Shown here in pieces: positions 44,750 through 57,879 of a DNA stretch of 64,000 nt. The notes below the pieces were generated by a model. That model did not search any database, had not been told where the DNA came from, and worked only from the letters and a program-made list of their open reading frames with translations. Made by a program: the position numbers and the translations under genes. This stretch comes from an uncultured Bacteroidales bacterium (GTDB lineage: Bacteria > Bacteroidota > Bacteroidia > Bacteroidales > Bacteroidaceae). The stretch's first letter is position 1. Each line of letters starts with the position of its first letter. The DNA is taken from assembly GCA_902775375.1 (NCBI GenBank), contig CACYLU010000001.1, positions 124,001 through 188,000 of the forward strand, in the 5' to 3' direction.

Positions 44750-49171
<4,422 letters not shown>

Positions 49172-49175
49172 AATA

Positions 49176-50804
49176 TTATTCACCTTTTTCCTTCAATTCA
49201 CGTTTCTTGCGTTCTGGGTACGACTCGCCACGACGAGGTCTCTTTTCACTTTTTCCCCCATAAGGTTTCTTGTCACCATCTTTACGGAATGGCTTGCGAT
49301 CTCCATCTTTGCGGAAAGTTTTGGCTTCTCCGTCCTTTTTGAAAGGCTTTTTGTCTCCGTCCTTACGGAATGGTTTATGATCTCCGTCTTTTTTGAAAGG
49401 TTTCTTGTCTCCTTCTTTGTGGAATGGTTTCCCCCTTTCTGTGCGATATTGTTTACTATGCTCTGCTTTCAATTCAGGGTGCAGCTTTTCTTCTTCTAAG
49501 CGTTTCTTCTTCGCTTCTGCCTTTTCATAGCGTTCCAATTCAGCAAGACGGTGTTGCTCAGGTGTAAGCCATTTACTATGTAAAACACGTTTATTGGGCT
49601 TTTCACCTGTTGGCTTCTCCTTGTCCTTATCCAGTTCTTCGCCTGATTCACGGAACTTTACATACTTGCCTTCAAATATTTCATACTCGCGGAAGGAGCA
49701 TTCCAGTTCACCATTCAAAACAGCAATCTTGCGAGTAGGTTTCAAGCCAATTTGGTCGAAACATTCTTCACGATAGCTCAACACCCAAGCCTGTCCACCT
49801 ACAAAAGCATGCTTTAATCGCTCACCAATGGTAGCATATAATTCCAGTAAATTGTCTGATGAGATTCGCTCACCATAAGGTGGATTGGTGATCATCACTG
49901 ACTTTTCGGTAGGTTGCACGAAATCCTTAATATCTCTCATCTCTACATCAATGATTCGTGTCATACCCGCGCGTTTGATATTACCTCGTGTGGTTGCCAC
50001 CATCTTTGGATTGTAGTCATAGGCATAAATGTGATGTTCGAACTCCCGCTCATTGGACTCGTCGTTATAGATAGACTCCAGCAGTTCGGCATCAAAGTCA
50101 GGCCATTTCTCAAAAGCATAGCCTTGTGTCCTAAAAATACCAGGAGCCATGTTTTTGGCAATTAGCGCCGCTTCTATGGGGATGGTACCTGATCCACACA
50201 TAGGGTCAATCAAGTCGGTTTCCCCTTGCCACCCTGTCATCATGATCAGGCCTGCAGCCAACACTTCATTCAATGGGGCATCACCTGTTTCTGCACGATA
50301 GCCGCGTCTGTGAAGTGAAACGCCTGATGAGTCAAGAGAAACTGTACACTGATTATCATTAATGTGTATATTGAGCAAAATGTCGGGATTCTTTACACTG
50401 ACACTGGGACGCTTGCCTTCCTTATCGCGGAAATAATCAGCTATAGCGTCCTTCACCTTATAGCTAACATACATGGAATGGCGGAATTGCTCGCTATGTA
50501 CTGTTGCGTCAACGGCAAAAGTCTGGCCTACTGACAGGTAGTTGTCCCACTCTATATCTTTTACTGCTTCATAGACTTCATCGGCATTATTGGCCTCAAA
50601 CTGTTTAATAGGCTTGAGAATGCGTAGAGCTGTATGCAGTGAGAAGTTGGCAAGGTACATCATGCGCTTGTCAGCAGTGAAACTTACCATACGCTTACCT
50701 ATTTCAACATTCTCAGCACCTAATGTTGTCAGTTCTTTCGCCAATATTTCCTCCAGTCCTTGAAAGGTTTTGGCAATCAATGTAAAGTTTTCGTTATATT
50801 GCAT
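49176..50804 (-). CDS. THUMP-domain 23S rRNA methyltransferase (RlmL-like) with repetitive basic tail
   Basis: The 542-residue protein has an N-terminal THUMP RNA-binding domain (LIAKTFQGLEEILAKELTTLGAENVEIG...) and a class I methyltransferase domain with LIDPMCGSGTIPIEAALIA as the SAM-binding motif and the catalytic motif MITNPPYGERI, the NPPY signature of N2-guanine or N6-adenine methylases. About the last 150 residues are an added tail, very rich in Lys, with a 9-residue repeat (KPFRKDGDK and variants) present seven times at residues 459-521. The core suggests methylation of 23S rRNA guanine. It overlaps the cysE end by 11 bp and is followed by the peptidase gene. Confidence 0.88.
   Translation of the reverse strand: MQYNENFTLIAKTFQGLEEILAKELTTLGAENVEIGKRMVSFTADKRMMYLANFSLHTALRILKPIKQFEANNADEVYEAVKDIEWDNYLSVGQTFAVDATVHSEQFRHSMYVSYKVKDAIADYFRDKEGKRPSVSVKNPDILLNIHINDNQCTVSLDSSGVSLHRRGYRAETGDAPLNEVLAAGLIMMTGWQGETDLIDPMCGSGTIPIEAALIAKNMAPGIFRTQGYAFEKWPDFDAELLESIYNDESNEREFEHHIYAYDYNPKMVATTRGNIKRAGMTRIIDVEMRDIKDFVQPTEKSVMITNPPYGERISSDNLLELYATIGERLKHAFVGGQAWVLSYREECFDQIGLKPTRKIAVLNGELECSFREYEIFEGKYVKFRESGEELDKDKEKPTGEKPNKRVLHSKWLTPEQHRLAELERYEKAEAKKKRLEEEKLHPELKAEHSKQYRTERGKPFHKEGDKKPFKKDGDHKPFRKDGDKKPFKKDGEAKTFRKDGDRKPFRKDGDKKPYGGKSEKRPRRGESYPERKKRELKEKGE
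49242..49430 (-). repeat. Seven 27-bp tandem units coding a Lys-rich tail
   Basis: Seven units of 27 bp encode KPFHKEGDK, KPFKKDGDH, KPFRKDGDK, KPFKKDGEA, KTFRKDGDR, KPFRKDGDK and the last, KPYGGKSEK. The phase is in frame, so copy number could change by replication slippage without breaking the gene. Confidence 0.9.
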
Positions 50805-51720
50805 AATTCTTAAAATTGTCTATTTCTTTGGCCCGGTTCTGGGTTATCCTTGCACCTGGTCTCACATTTTCTGTTACCCATATATTGCCACCAACGGTAG
50901 CTCCTTTGCCAATGGTGATTCGTCCTAAAATGGTGGCATTTGAGTAGATAATCACATCATCTTCCAGCTTTGGGTGGCGAGGAATGCCTTTGATAGGCTT
51001 GCCGTCAGCATCTAATGGAAAACTTCTTGCACCTAGCGTTACACCTTGGTATAGCTTTACGTTGTTGCCTATAACACAAGTTTCACCAATCACGACACCA
51101 GTTCCGTGGTCGATAGCAAAACTATGGCCAATCTGTGCTCCTGGGTGTATGTCAATGCCTGTTTCACTATGGGCCTGCTCAGTGATGATGCGAGGGATCA
51201 GTGGTACGCCCAATACTAATAACTGGTGGGCTATGCGATAATTGGTGATTGCGCGAATGGCAGGATAGCAGGAAATCACCTCGCCATAGTTGTGGGCAGC
51301 AGGATCTCCATTGAACATAGCTTCCACATCAGTTGCTAAAATACGTCTTAGGTCAGGCAATGAAGCCATAAATTTCACAGCCAACTGCGCAGCCTCTTGT
51401 TGCTGGCAGTCAGTGCATCCACAGTCCTCGTCGGTATTGTCAAAGCACAGGCCTGCCAAAATTTGACTCTTCAGAAGGTTGTATGCTTTCTCAGTATGAA
51501 CACCAATATGGTAAGTAATAGTGCGGCTATTCACAGCCGAATTGCCAAAATAGCCTGGGAAGAGTAAAATCCTAAGTTCTTCCACTAAAGAATGGATGGT
51601 ATTGGATGATGGCAGAGGACTGTCATCTGATTGGCGGTGAAACAAGCCTTGGTAAGATTTGCTATCTGATAGCTCTTTCACAACATTGGCCAAAGTTTCT
51701 GAAAAGTTGCCTGCCTGCAT
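50794..51720 (-). CDS. cysE: Serine O-acetyltransferase
   Basis: The ATG at 51720 gives 308 residues; a longer frame would start at TTG. The enzyme acetylates serine, the first step of cysteine synthesis. It has a helical N-terminal domain and a left-handed beta-helix with hexapeptide repeats (GVPLIPRIITEQAHSETGIDIHPGAQIGHSFAIDHGTGVVIGETCVIGNNVKLYQGVTLGARSFP...HPKLEDDVIIYSNATILGRITIGKGATVGGNIWV). It lacks the long C-terminal CysK-docking tail of E. coli, as in the EpsC-type enzymes. It leads a six-gene operon and is divergent from cysK. Confidence 0.94.
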   Translation of the reverse strand: MQAGNFSETLANVVKELSDSKSYQGLFHRQSDDSPLPSSNTIHSLVEELRILLFPGYFGNSAVNSRTITYHIGVHTEKAYNLLKSQILAGLCFDNTDEDCGCTDCQQQEAAQLAVKFMASLPDLRRILATDVEAMFNGDPAAHNYGEVISCYPAIRAITNYRIAHQLLVLGVPLIPRIITEQAHSETGIDIHPGAQIGHSFAIDHGTGVVIGETCVIGNNVKLYQGVTLGARSFPLDADGKPIKGIPRHPKLEDDVIIYSNATILGRITIGKGATVGGNIWVTENVRPGARITQNRAKEIDNFKNYAI

Positions 51721-51739
51721 AAACAATAAATTTAGTTCG

Positions 51740-51747
51740 CAAAGTTA
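51740..51747 (-). promoter_or_regulatory. Bacteroidetes -7 box (TAACTTTG) for the cysE operon
   Basis: The minus strand reads TAACTTTG, full match, 19 nt ahead of the cysE ATG at 51720. It shares a short divergent region with the cysK promoter. Confidence 0.55.
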
Positions 51748-51769
51748 CAACTAATTATTGGTTTTTTCA

Positions 51770-51777
51770 TATATTTG
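51770..51777 (+). promoter_or_regulatory. Bacteroidetes -7 box (TATATTTG) for cysK
   Basis: TATATTTG is a full match, 42 nt ahead of the cysK ATG at 51820. It lies 22 bp from the -7 box of the divergent cysE promoter, so the two may compete or share a regulator. Confidence 0.55.
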
Positions 51778-51819
51778 CATCGACAAAACTTATTTATTAA
51801 CAAATTAAATGATACAACT

Positions 51820-52767
51820 ATGGCTAAAATTGCAAAACAACTTACCGAATTAGTGGGCAACACACCACTGTTAGAGTTGAAAAGATTCAATGAGAAAAAA
51901 GGTCTGCAAGCAACTATTATTACAAAACTTGAATACTTTAACCCTGCTGGTAGTGTAAAAGATCGTGTGGCGTTGGCCATGATAGAAGATGCTGAGGCTA
52001 AGGGCATTCTGCAGCCAGGAGCCACCATCATTGAGCCTACCAGTGGCAATACGGGTGTAGGTTTGGCTTTCGTTTCATCAGCCAAAGGTTATAAGTTGAT
52101 ACTGACGATGCCTGATACTATGAGTATTGAACGCAGAAACCTTTTGAAAGCATTAGGTGCCAAGGTGGTGCTTACCCCTGGGGCTGAAGGCATGAAGGGT
52201 GCAATAGCTAAAGCTGAGGAATTGCAGGCAAGTACGCCTGGTAGTTGGATACCTCAGCAGTTCAATAACCCAGCCAATCCTGCCATTCATGTAAAGACTA
52301 CTGGCGAGGAAATCTGGCGTGATACTGATGGCAAGGTAGATATCTTTGTCGCTGGTGTGGGTACTGGTGGTACTGTAAGTGGTGTTGGCGTGGCTTTGAA
52401 GCACCACAATCCACAAGTAAAAGTAGTAGCTGTAGAACCAGCCAGTTCACCAGTTTTAAGTGGAGGTAAATCTGGCCCACATAAGATTCAAGGAATTGGT
52501 GCTGGTTTTGTCCCTGCCAATTTTAATGCTGAAGTCATTGATGAGATTCTAACGATTGAGAATGATGAGGCTATTTTGGCAAGTCGTCAAGTTGCTCAAA
52601 GCGAAGGTTTGCTGGTGGGTATCTCTTCAGGAGCTGCTTTGGCTGGAGCTGTCCGATTGGCTCAGCGTCCAGAAAACAAGGGTAAGACCATTGTTGCCCT
52701 GTTGCCTGATACGGGCGAGCGTTATCTCTCCACCGTTTTGTATGCTTTTGAGGAATATCCTCTATAA
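51820..52767 (+). CDS. cysK: Cysteine synthase A (O-acetylserine sulfhydrylase)
   Basis: The ATG at 51820 gives 315 residues and the family start [20 protein letters not shown]; the upstream in-frame ATG would add 15 unrelated residues. The PLP-binding lysine is in [14 protein letters not shown] (about residue 45), the substrate loop is [13 protein letters not shown], and the phosphate-binding loop is [14 protein letters not shown]. It makes cysteine from O-acetylserine and sulfide, using the product of the divergent cysE gene. A strong terminator follows. Confidence 0.97.
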   Translation: MAKIAKQLTELVGNTPLLELKRFNEKKGLQATIITKLEYFNPAGSVKDRVALAMIEDAEAKGILQPGATIIEPTSGNTGVGLAFVSSAKGYKLILTMPDTMSIERRNLLKALGAKVVLTPGAEGMKGAIAKAEELQASTPGSWIPQQFNNPANPAIHVKTTGEEIWRDTDGKVDIFVAGVGTGGTVSGVGVALKHHNPQVKVVAVEPASSPVLSGGKSGPHKIQGIGAGFVPANFNAEVIDEILTIENDEAILASRQVAQSEGLLVGISSGAALAGAVRLAQRPENKGKTIVALLPDTGERYLSTVLYAFEEYPL

Positions 52768-52785
52768 ACAATTATTAGTATAAGA

Positions 52786-52812
52786 AAAACCCCGCGGATG
52801 AAGCGGGGTTTT
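52786..52812. terminator. Bidirectional terminator between cysK and rnr
   Basis: AAAACCCCGC (52786-52795) pairs perfectly with GCGGGGTTTT (52803-52812) over a 7-nt loop, followed by TTCTTTTATT. It serves two convergent genes. Confidence 0.92.
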
Positions 52813-52836
52813 CTTTTATTAAGAGTAAGAACTTCG

Positions 52837-54978
52837 TTATGCCAGTTCGAAATCAAGCTGCTTCTTCTCCAAGTCGGCTCTTGCTATTTTCACTTTCAGT
52901 GCGTCACCCAACTGATATACATGGTGATCACGACGTCCACGCAGGCAATAGTTCTTCTCATCAAACTCATAATAGTCGTCATCAAGGTCACGCATAGGTA
53001 CTAAACCTTCACACTTGGTCTCATTCAACTCTACATAGATGCCCCAATCACTGATGCCTGATATGACTCCTTCAAACACTTGTCCTATCTTGTCTGACAT
53101 AAATTCCACCTGCTTATACTTGATGGAAGCGCGCTCTGCTTGAGCTGCTACCTCTTCCATCTTGCTTGACTGTTCGCACATACCCTCATATTTTTTCAGG
53201 TTGGCACTTCGTCCGTCTTCCTCTAAATAGCGGGTTAGCAAACGATGTACCATCATATCGGGATATCGGCGTATAGGTGAAGTAAAATGTGTATAGTACT
53301 CAAAAGCCAAACCATAATGCCCAATGTTATTGGTGCTATAATATGCTTTCATCATGGCTCGCACAGAGATGGTCTCTATAAGGTTCTCCTCTTTCTTTCC
53401 ACGAACATCATTGAGCAGTTTGTTCAGTGACTTAGTAATATCGTTCTTGCTTCCACTGGTTCTGAGTTTATAGCCAAAGCGTGAGATAAACTGCGACAAA
53501 TTATCCAACTTCTCAGGATCTGGTAAGTCGTGTACACGGTATACAAAAGTCTTTGCTTTCTTGTCTTTGCCCACTTTACCAATCTTCTCTGCTACTGTTC
53601 GGTTGGCAAGCAACATAAACTCCTCAATCAGTTTATTGGCATCTTTCGACTCTTTGAAATACACGCTTAGTGGCTTGCCATTCTCATCAATATTGAACTT
53701 TACCTCTATTCGGTCAAAGTTAACAGCTCCATTCTTGAAACGTCTTTCTCTCAGTTTCTTTGCCATCTTGTCGAGCACCAGTATCTCATCAACAAACTCA
53801 CCTTGCTGGTTCTCAATGATGGCTTGCACTTCTTCGTAACAGAAACGGCGATTGCTCCTGATGATAGTATGCACAATGCGCGAGTTTCTAACATAAGCAT
53901 CTTCGTCCAATTCGAAAACAACCGAATAAGCTAATTTATCTTCGTCTGGTCTGAGTGAACAAAGGTTATTACACAGTTTTTCTGGCAGCATAGGGATGGT
54001 GCGATCTACCAGATACACAGATGTGGCTCTGTTCAGTGCTTCTTTGTCTATGATGCCACCTTCTTCAACATAGTGTGTCACGTCGGCAATGTGTACACCC
54101 ACCTCCCATAAGCCGTTTTCTGTCTTGCGAATGGATAAAGCGTCGTCAAAGTCTTTCGCGTCAGCTGGGTCGCAGGTGAATGTCAATACATTACGGAAAT
54201 CCTCACGTTTGGCAATCTCCTCTGCTGAAATCTCTGTGCTAATCTTTTCTGCTGCAGCCACCACTTTCTTCGGATACACATAGGGAAGTCCGAATTCAGC
54301 TAAGATAGCATGCATTTCGGCGTTGTTATCGCCAGAAGGTCCAAGTACATCAATCACCTCACCAATGGGGTTCTTGAATTCTGCAGGCCATTCTGTAACT
54401 TTGACCACAGCCTTATCGCCGTTTTTGCCACCTTTCAGCTTATCTTTAGGGATAAAGATGTCATTGGCAAGCCTGCGACTTTCAGTCAATAGGAAAGCAT
54501 ACGATTTGTTTATACTCAGTGTACCCACAAAGGTGTCGTTGCTGCGCTCCAGTATCTCCACCACCTCAGCTTCTATCATGCGGTGTTTTCTCTTGGGGAA
54601 GAAAAATACTTTCACCTTATCACCATCCATAGCATGTGCCGAGTTACGTTCTGCTATGAGTATTGGTTCGCCTCCGTCGTCAGGCAAGAAGGTGTTATTA
54701 CCATTTTTCTTACGGTGGAAAGTACCTGTCATTTCAATACCACGATTGTTCAGCTTATAGCGATGCTTGCTTGACTCTTTGATAAAGTCATCTTCGATGA
54801 AATCGTACAAAATCTCCATGCACAACATCTTCAGAGGATGTGTGGTGAGCCTCAGTGAGTCGAAAATATACTTCTGTGGCAATTCATCAGTTGGATGCTG
54901 TTGAAACAAAGCCATCAGTAACTCAGTAAGCTGTTTCTTGTTCATACGCTTACCTGCTTTCTTTTCTTTTTTGCTCAT
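52837..54978 (-). CDS. rnr: Ribonuclease R
   Basis: The 713-residue 3'-5' exoribonuclease degrades structured RNA. Two cold-shock-like domains occupy about residues 65-230 (EMTGTFHRKKNGNNTFL; NDTFVGTLSINKSYAFLL). The RNB catalytic domain contains FTCDPADAKDFDDALSI (about residues 270-286, with the metal-binding aspartates) and HYGLAFEYYTHFTSPIRRYPDMMVHRLL. An S1 domain ends the protein (GQVFEGVISGISDWGIYVELNETKCEGLVPMRDL). It starts with a Lys-rich stretch. It lies 13 bp after the esterase gene, so it may be transcribed from that promoter. Confidence 0.96.
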   Translation of the reverse strand: MSKKEKKAGKRMNKKQLTELLMALFQQHPTDELPQKYIFDSLRLTTHPLKMLCMEILYDFIEDDFIKESSKHRYKLNNRGIEMTGTFHRKKNGNNTFLPDDGGEPILIAERNSAHAMDGDKVKVFFFPKRKHRMIEAEVVEILERSNDTFVGTLSINKSYAFLLTESRRLANDIFIPKDKLKGGKNGDKAVVKVTEWPAEFKNPIGEVIDVLGPSGDNNAEMHAILAEFGLPYVYPKKVVAAAEKISTEISAEEIAKREDFRNVLTFTCDPADAKDFDDALSIRKTENGLWEVGVHIADVTHYVEEGGIIDKEALNRATSVYLVDRTIPMLPEKLCNNLCSLRPDEDKLAYSVVFELDEDAYVRNSRIVHTIIRSNRRFCYEEVQAIIENQQGEFVDEILVLDKMAKKLRERRFKNGAVNFDRIEVKFNIDENGKPLSVYFKESKDANKLIEEFMLLANRTVAEKIGKVGKDKKAKTFVYRVHDLPDPEKLDNLSQFISRFGYKLRTSGSKNDITKSLNKLLNDVRGKKEENLIETISVRAMMKAYYSTNNIGHYGLAFEYYTHFTSPIRRYPDMMVHRLLTRYLEEDGRSANLKKYEGMCEQSSKMEEVAAQAERASIKYKQVEFMSDKIGQVFEGVISGISDWGIYVELNETKCEGLVPMRDLDDDYYEFDEKNYCLRGRRDHHVYQLGDALKVKIARADLEKKQLDFELA

Positions 54979-54991
54979 ATTCCTTATAGTA

Positions 54992-56776
54992 TTAGTTTTT
55001 CTTCGTAAATCCGTTAGCTACTAACCAACTATAGAATGCCTCTTGCCACGCCCCATTCGGGGTGTTCTTATCTGCTTGAGGTCCGGCACCACCAAACAAT
55101 CCACCCGTTTTGTCACCATAAATGTGTAACTCGGCATCCACACCAGCCTTTTTCCATTCCATGAACAGAGCCAGGCATCCAGCTGCCACGCTGGGGTGGT
55201 CGGCATGCACACCAATAAACAGTTTGGGTGCATTCTTAGGTACCACCACATCATCCAATGCTGGGCCGTAGAGTGAGCATAGAAAAGCTGGCATCAGCTC
55301 AGGACCTGCTTTTACTGTGGCATTTACAGCAACGCCTCCACCTGCTGAATAACCCATGAATCCAATCTTGCTCTCGTCAATACCCCATTCTTTAGCATGA
55401 GCCTTTACTATTTCCATAGCCTTCAATGCATCGTTCAAAGCATTATCTATCTCAGGATCACCTCCCTTCAGTACTGAAGGATTAGCGTTGGCATTCTTTA
55501 TCTCAGCAAATTCAGTGACCGTTATTCTGCGAGGCATACCTTTGGTTGTATCCACCTTGCTCATATCAGGGAATCCGTTTCTCAAACGGTATTTCAATCC
55601 TATGGCTGCTATACCTCTTGCATTCAGCCAACGGGCAATGTCTTGAAATTCACTTTGCCAAGAGAGGGAAATCAAAGCTCCTCCAGGGCAGATGATAACG
55701 GCTGTACCATTGGCTTTGTCGGCATCTGGTAAGCTGATGGTAAGAGTAGGGTCAGTCACCTTCTCGTAGTTCACTACTTCACCAATGTCATTGGTCTTTA
55801 CCACTTCATTGTCAGGCATTATCTCGTTGTACAAGCGCATGGTCTGCATCTTGTCAAACCCTTTTTGGGTGATTTCCCAACCCTCGAAGTCATTACCTTT
55901 GTCGCTATAGCGGAACAGGTTTTCATATTGCTTCTTGCCCTTCAGTTGATAATCCAACCAAGTTCTTGCCATTTGACCGAAGGCTCCCCCCTGGTGGTCT
56001 TGATAAGTGGCAGTATGTCCCACACTGGGGTAGGTGGCCAAAACAACAGGCACATGATTGATGCGCTTGAAGTCATCTCTGCCATTAGGAGCTGCATCAT
56101 CTTTCTCCCCACCCAGCATATAGATGATAGGAGTGGTAAGTTTTTGCAAGTCGTCTTTGGTTATCATCCCATTCAAAGGACCACCATCTATGAAAGCACC
56201 CGTATTCATGCCCACCACCGTTTTGATGCGTTTATCTCCAAGCGTACCCATAATCAATGCCTGAATGCCTCCGCAAGAGTAGCCCATAGCTGCAACATTA
56301 TGGGTGTTTACTGTTTGGTAAAACTCGCTACCTGCTCGCTGGTTTTCCTTCTCAAGCCAGTTCAAAGCCGTATTTACCAACGATTTGGCATCGTTGGTCT
56401 TCAAGGTTGATTTCTCGTCGTCCAACTCCCACACCTTGGCCTCATCAGGATCATGTCCTATACGCCATTCACCCACTGCCATCAGTACATAGCCGTGCGA
56501 TGCAATCTCTGTCAGGAACTTGGCATAGGGCTGAGAACTGCGATAGCATCCTCCGTTGCCGAACAACACTACTGGCAATGCGCCCTCTACTTTGCTGGCC
56601 GATTGTATATCGCCAGGTCGATAGATAGTGAATCCAGGCAAACTTTCATCATCCGTCATCACTGCCTTGTAGGGCCCCGAGCCCCCACCGTCCATTACCA
56701 CACTATTTCTTGTCTGGGCTTGGATGTTCATCCATCCAGCCATTACCATTACCAAGGTTATCAATATTTTGTTCAT
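54992..56776 (-). CDS. Exported protein with two fused alpha/beta-hydrolase (esterase) domains
   Basis: The ATG at 56776 gives 594 residues with a signal peptide (MNKILITLVMVMAGWMNIQAQ). The first hydrolase domain (about residues 30-290) has VVLFGNGGCYRSSQPYAKFLTEIASHGYVL and the nucleophile elbow GYSCGG. The second (about 345-594) has AVIICPGGALISLSWQSEFQDIARWLNARGIAAIGLKYRL and GYSAGG, typical of BD-FAE or acetylxylan-esterase-like enzymes. Catalytic Ser is kept in both, so both are probably active or were recently. Substrates are likely acetylated or feruloylated plant glycans, by inference from the family. It precedes rnr by 13 bp. Confidence 0.85.
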   Translation of the reverse strand: MNKILITLVMVMAGWMNIQAQTRNSVVMDGGGSGPYKAVMTDDESLPGFTIYRPGDIQSASKVEGALPVVLFGNGGCYRSSQPYAKFLTEIASHGYVLMAVGEWRIGHDPDEAKVWELDDEKSTLKTNDAKSLVNTALNWLEKENQRAGSEFYQTVNTHNVAAMGYSCGGIQALIMGTLGDKRIKTVVGMNTGAFIDGGPLNGMITKDDLQKLTTPIIYMLGGEKDDAAPNGRDDFKRINHVPVVLATYPSVGHTATYQDHQGGAFGQMARTWLDYQLKGKKQYENLFRYSDKGNDFEGWEITQKGFDKMQTMRLYNEIMPDNEVVKTNDIGEVVNYEKVTDPTLTISLPDADKANGTAVIICPGGALISLSWQSEFQDIARWLNARGIAAIGLKYRLRNGFPDMSKVDTTKGMPRRITVTEFAEIKNANANPSVLKGGDPEIDNALNDALKAMEIVKAHAKEWGIDESKIGFMGYSAGGGVAVNATVKAGPELMPAFLCSLYGPALDDVVVPKNAPKLFIGVHADHPSVAAGCLALFMEWKKAGVDAELHIYGDKTGGLFGGAGPQADKNTPNGAWQEAFYSWLVANGFTKKN

Positions 56777-56799
56777 AGTCAATAGTTAGTTATCTTATG

Positions 56800-56831
56800 C
56801 AAAGATAATGAAAGATGAATACAAAACCAAA
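56800..56831 (-). promoter_or_regulatory. Bacteroidetes -33/-7 promoter for the esterase gene
   Basis: Minus-strand TTTG (56831-56828), 20-bp spacer, TATCTTTG (56807-56800). Both boxes match; the leader to the ATG at 56776 is about 17 nt. Confidence 0.7.
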
Positions 56832-56906
56832 TTTATGTTGTAATGTTAGGGCACAACTTTTGTTGTCTGGGAAAGACAACAAATTATGGAGAGTCAACAT
56901 GAAGGG

Positions 56907-57515
56907 CTATTTTTCCAAGTGTCCTTTCAGTTGCTTCTCAAAAATGTTGTGTTCCACAATACGGTAGTGGGGGCGATAGGCCTTTTCATAACTTTCGCTA
57001 TGGTGCACAGCCTCATCCTGTTCGCTACAAGTCTTGAGTAGCTCTTTCAGTTCATCATTTGCCGCAACGGGCAACTGCTTTTCTTCTATTACGTTTACAA
57101 TTTTGCTCCATTGTTCAGCCCATTTGTCTGTACGAGGCGCAACGTGATTGGCACTCTCCACAAAGGCATCGAGCAATTGTTCTGCACTGATTTTACCATC
57201 TGAAACGGCATTCAGGTAGATTCTCACATATCTGCCCTCACTGCCAGTAGGCTCATAATAGGCTCCAGAGTTTTCTGCAGCTTGCTCCATCTCGCTCATC
57301 AGGTAGTTCCGTGCGTTTTCTACATTCGGTATCATGTGACCAGGGCCAAACCTCTCTTGGTAGAAACTCTTATATACATCCTGCAAGGTAGCCTCAGGAT
57401 ACTGACTCACCAAAGCTTTTACAGCATTCTCAATCTGCTTGCTTTCTATATCTTCCGAGCAAGCAGCAAAACCCATCGCCATCATCGCCATACACATTAC
57501 CAATAACTTCTTCAT
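56907..57515 (-). CDS. Uncharacterised lipoprotein
   Basis: The ATG at 57515 gives 202 residues with a lipoprotein signal (MKKLLVMCMAMMAMGFAACSED; lipobox Cys at about residue 19). Starting further upstream would place 23 non-signal residues first. The mature protein is acidic and helical, with notable QYPEATLQDVYKSFYQERFGPGHMIPNVENARNYL, a GPGH motif and a C-terminal AYRPHYRIVEH. I recognise this pattern only as a Bacteroidales family of unknown function. It is a single-gene unit with its own -7 box. His and Glu residues around FGPGH could bind a metal, but this is a guess. Confidence 0.75.
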   Translation of the reverse strand: MKKLLVMCMAMMAMGFAACSEDIESKQIENAVKALVSQYPEATLQDVYKSFYQERFGPGHMIPNVENARNYLMSEMEQAAENSGAYYEPTGSEGRYVRIYLNAVSDGKISAEQLLDAFVESANHVAPRTDKWAEQWSKIVNVIEEKQLPVAANDELKELLKTCSEQDEAVHHSESYEKAYRPHYRIVEHNIFEKQLKGHLEK

Positions 57516-57540
57516 ATTCTTTACAGTTTTGTTATTAGGA

Positions 57541-57548
57541 CAAAGATA
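57541..57548 (-). promoter_or_regulatory. Bacteroidetes -7 box (TATCTTTG) for the lipoprotein gene
   Basis: The minus strand reads TATCTTTG, a full match, 25 nt ahead of the ATG at 57515. From here to 57771 I see nothing else in the AT-rich sequence. Confidence 0.55.
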
Positions 57549-57771
57549 TTGATTTTCCAATAAAGAGGGAATTATGAAGTGCAAAAACTTAGATAACTTT
57601 AAGCATTATGTATGAAAAGTTACAATCGACTCATTTTTTTGCTTTATTTATCATTTTTTCATTAAGTAATGAGCCGATAATTGAAAGAATTGCACGAATT
57701 ATAATCCTATCAAAGTCCGAATTATTACGCTTTCAAATAAATCTTTATTGAATAGTTTGAGTTTGTTGAAA

Positions 57772-57860
57772 GCTATAGGAATGTAGGGCACAAAGCATAG
57801 GATTGCAAGCCGAAAAGCATATGGATGCAGGGCGCAAACCTATGACTTGGAGGCTCATGA
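57772..57860 (+). repeat. 22-nt tandem array related to the 38-kb array
   Basis: Units start at 57772 (23 nt), 57795, 57817 and 57839 (22 nt each): GCTATAGGAATGTAGGGC, GCATAGGATTGCAAGCCG, GCATATGGATGCAGGGCG, CCTATGACTTGGAGGCTC. The third unit aligns in register with the 38063 unit, matching 13 of 22 positions, including CAGG and CGCAA. It lies 19 bp left of the 246-bp inverted-word element. Confidence 0.7.
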
Positions 57861-57879
57861 AAAAGAGAAAAATGCAAAA

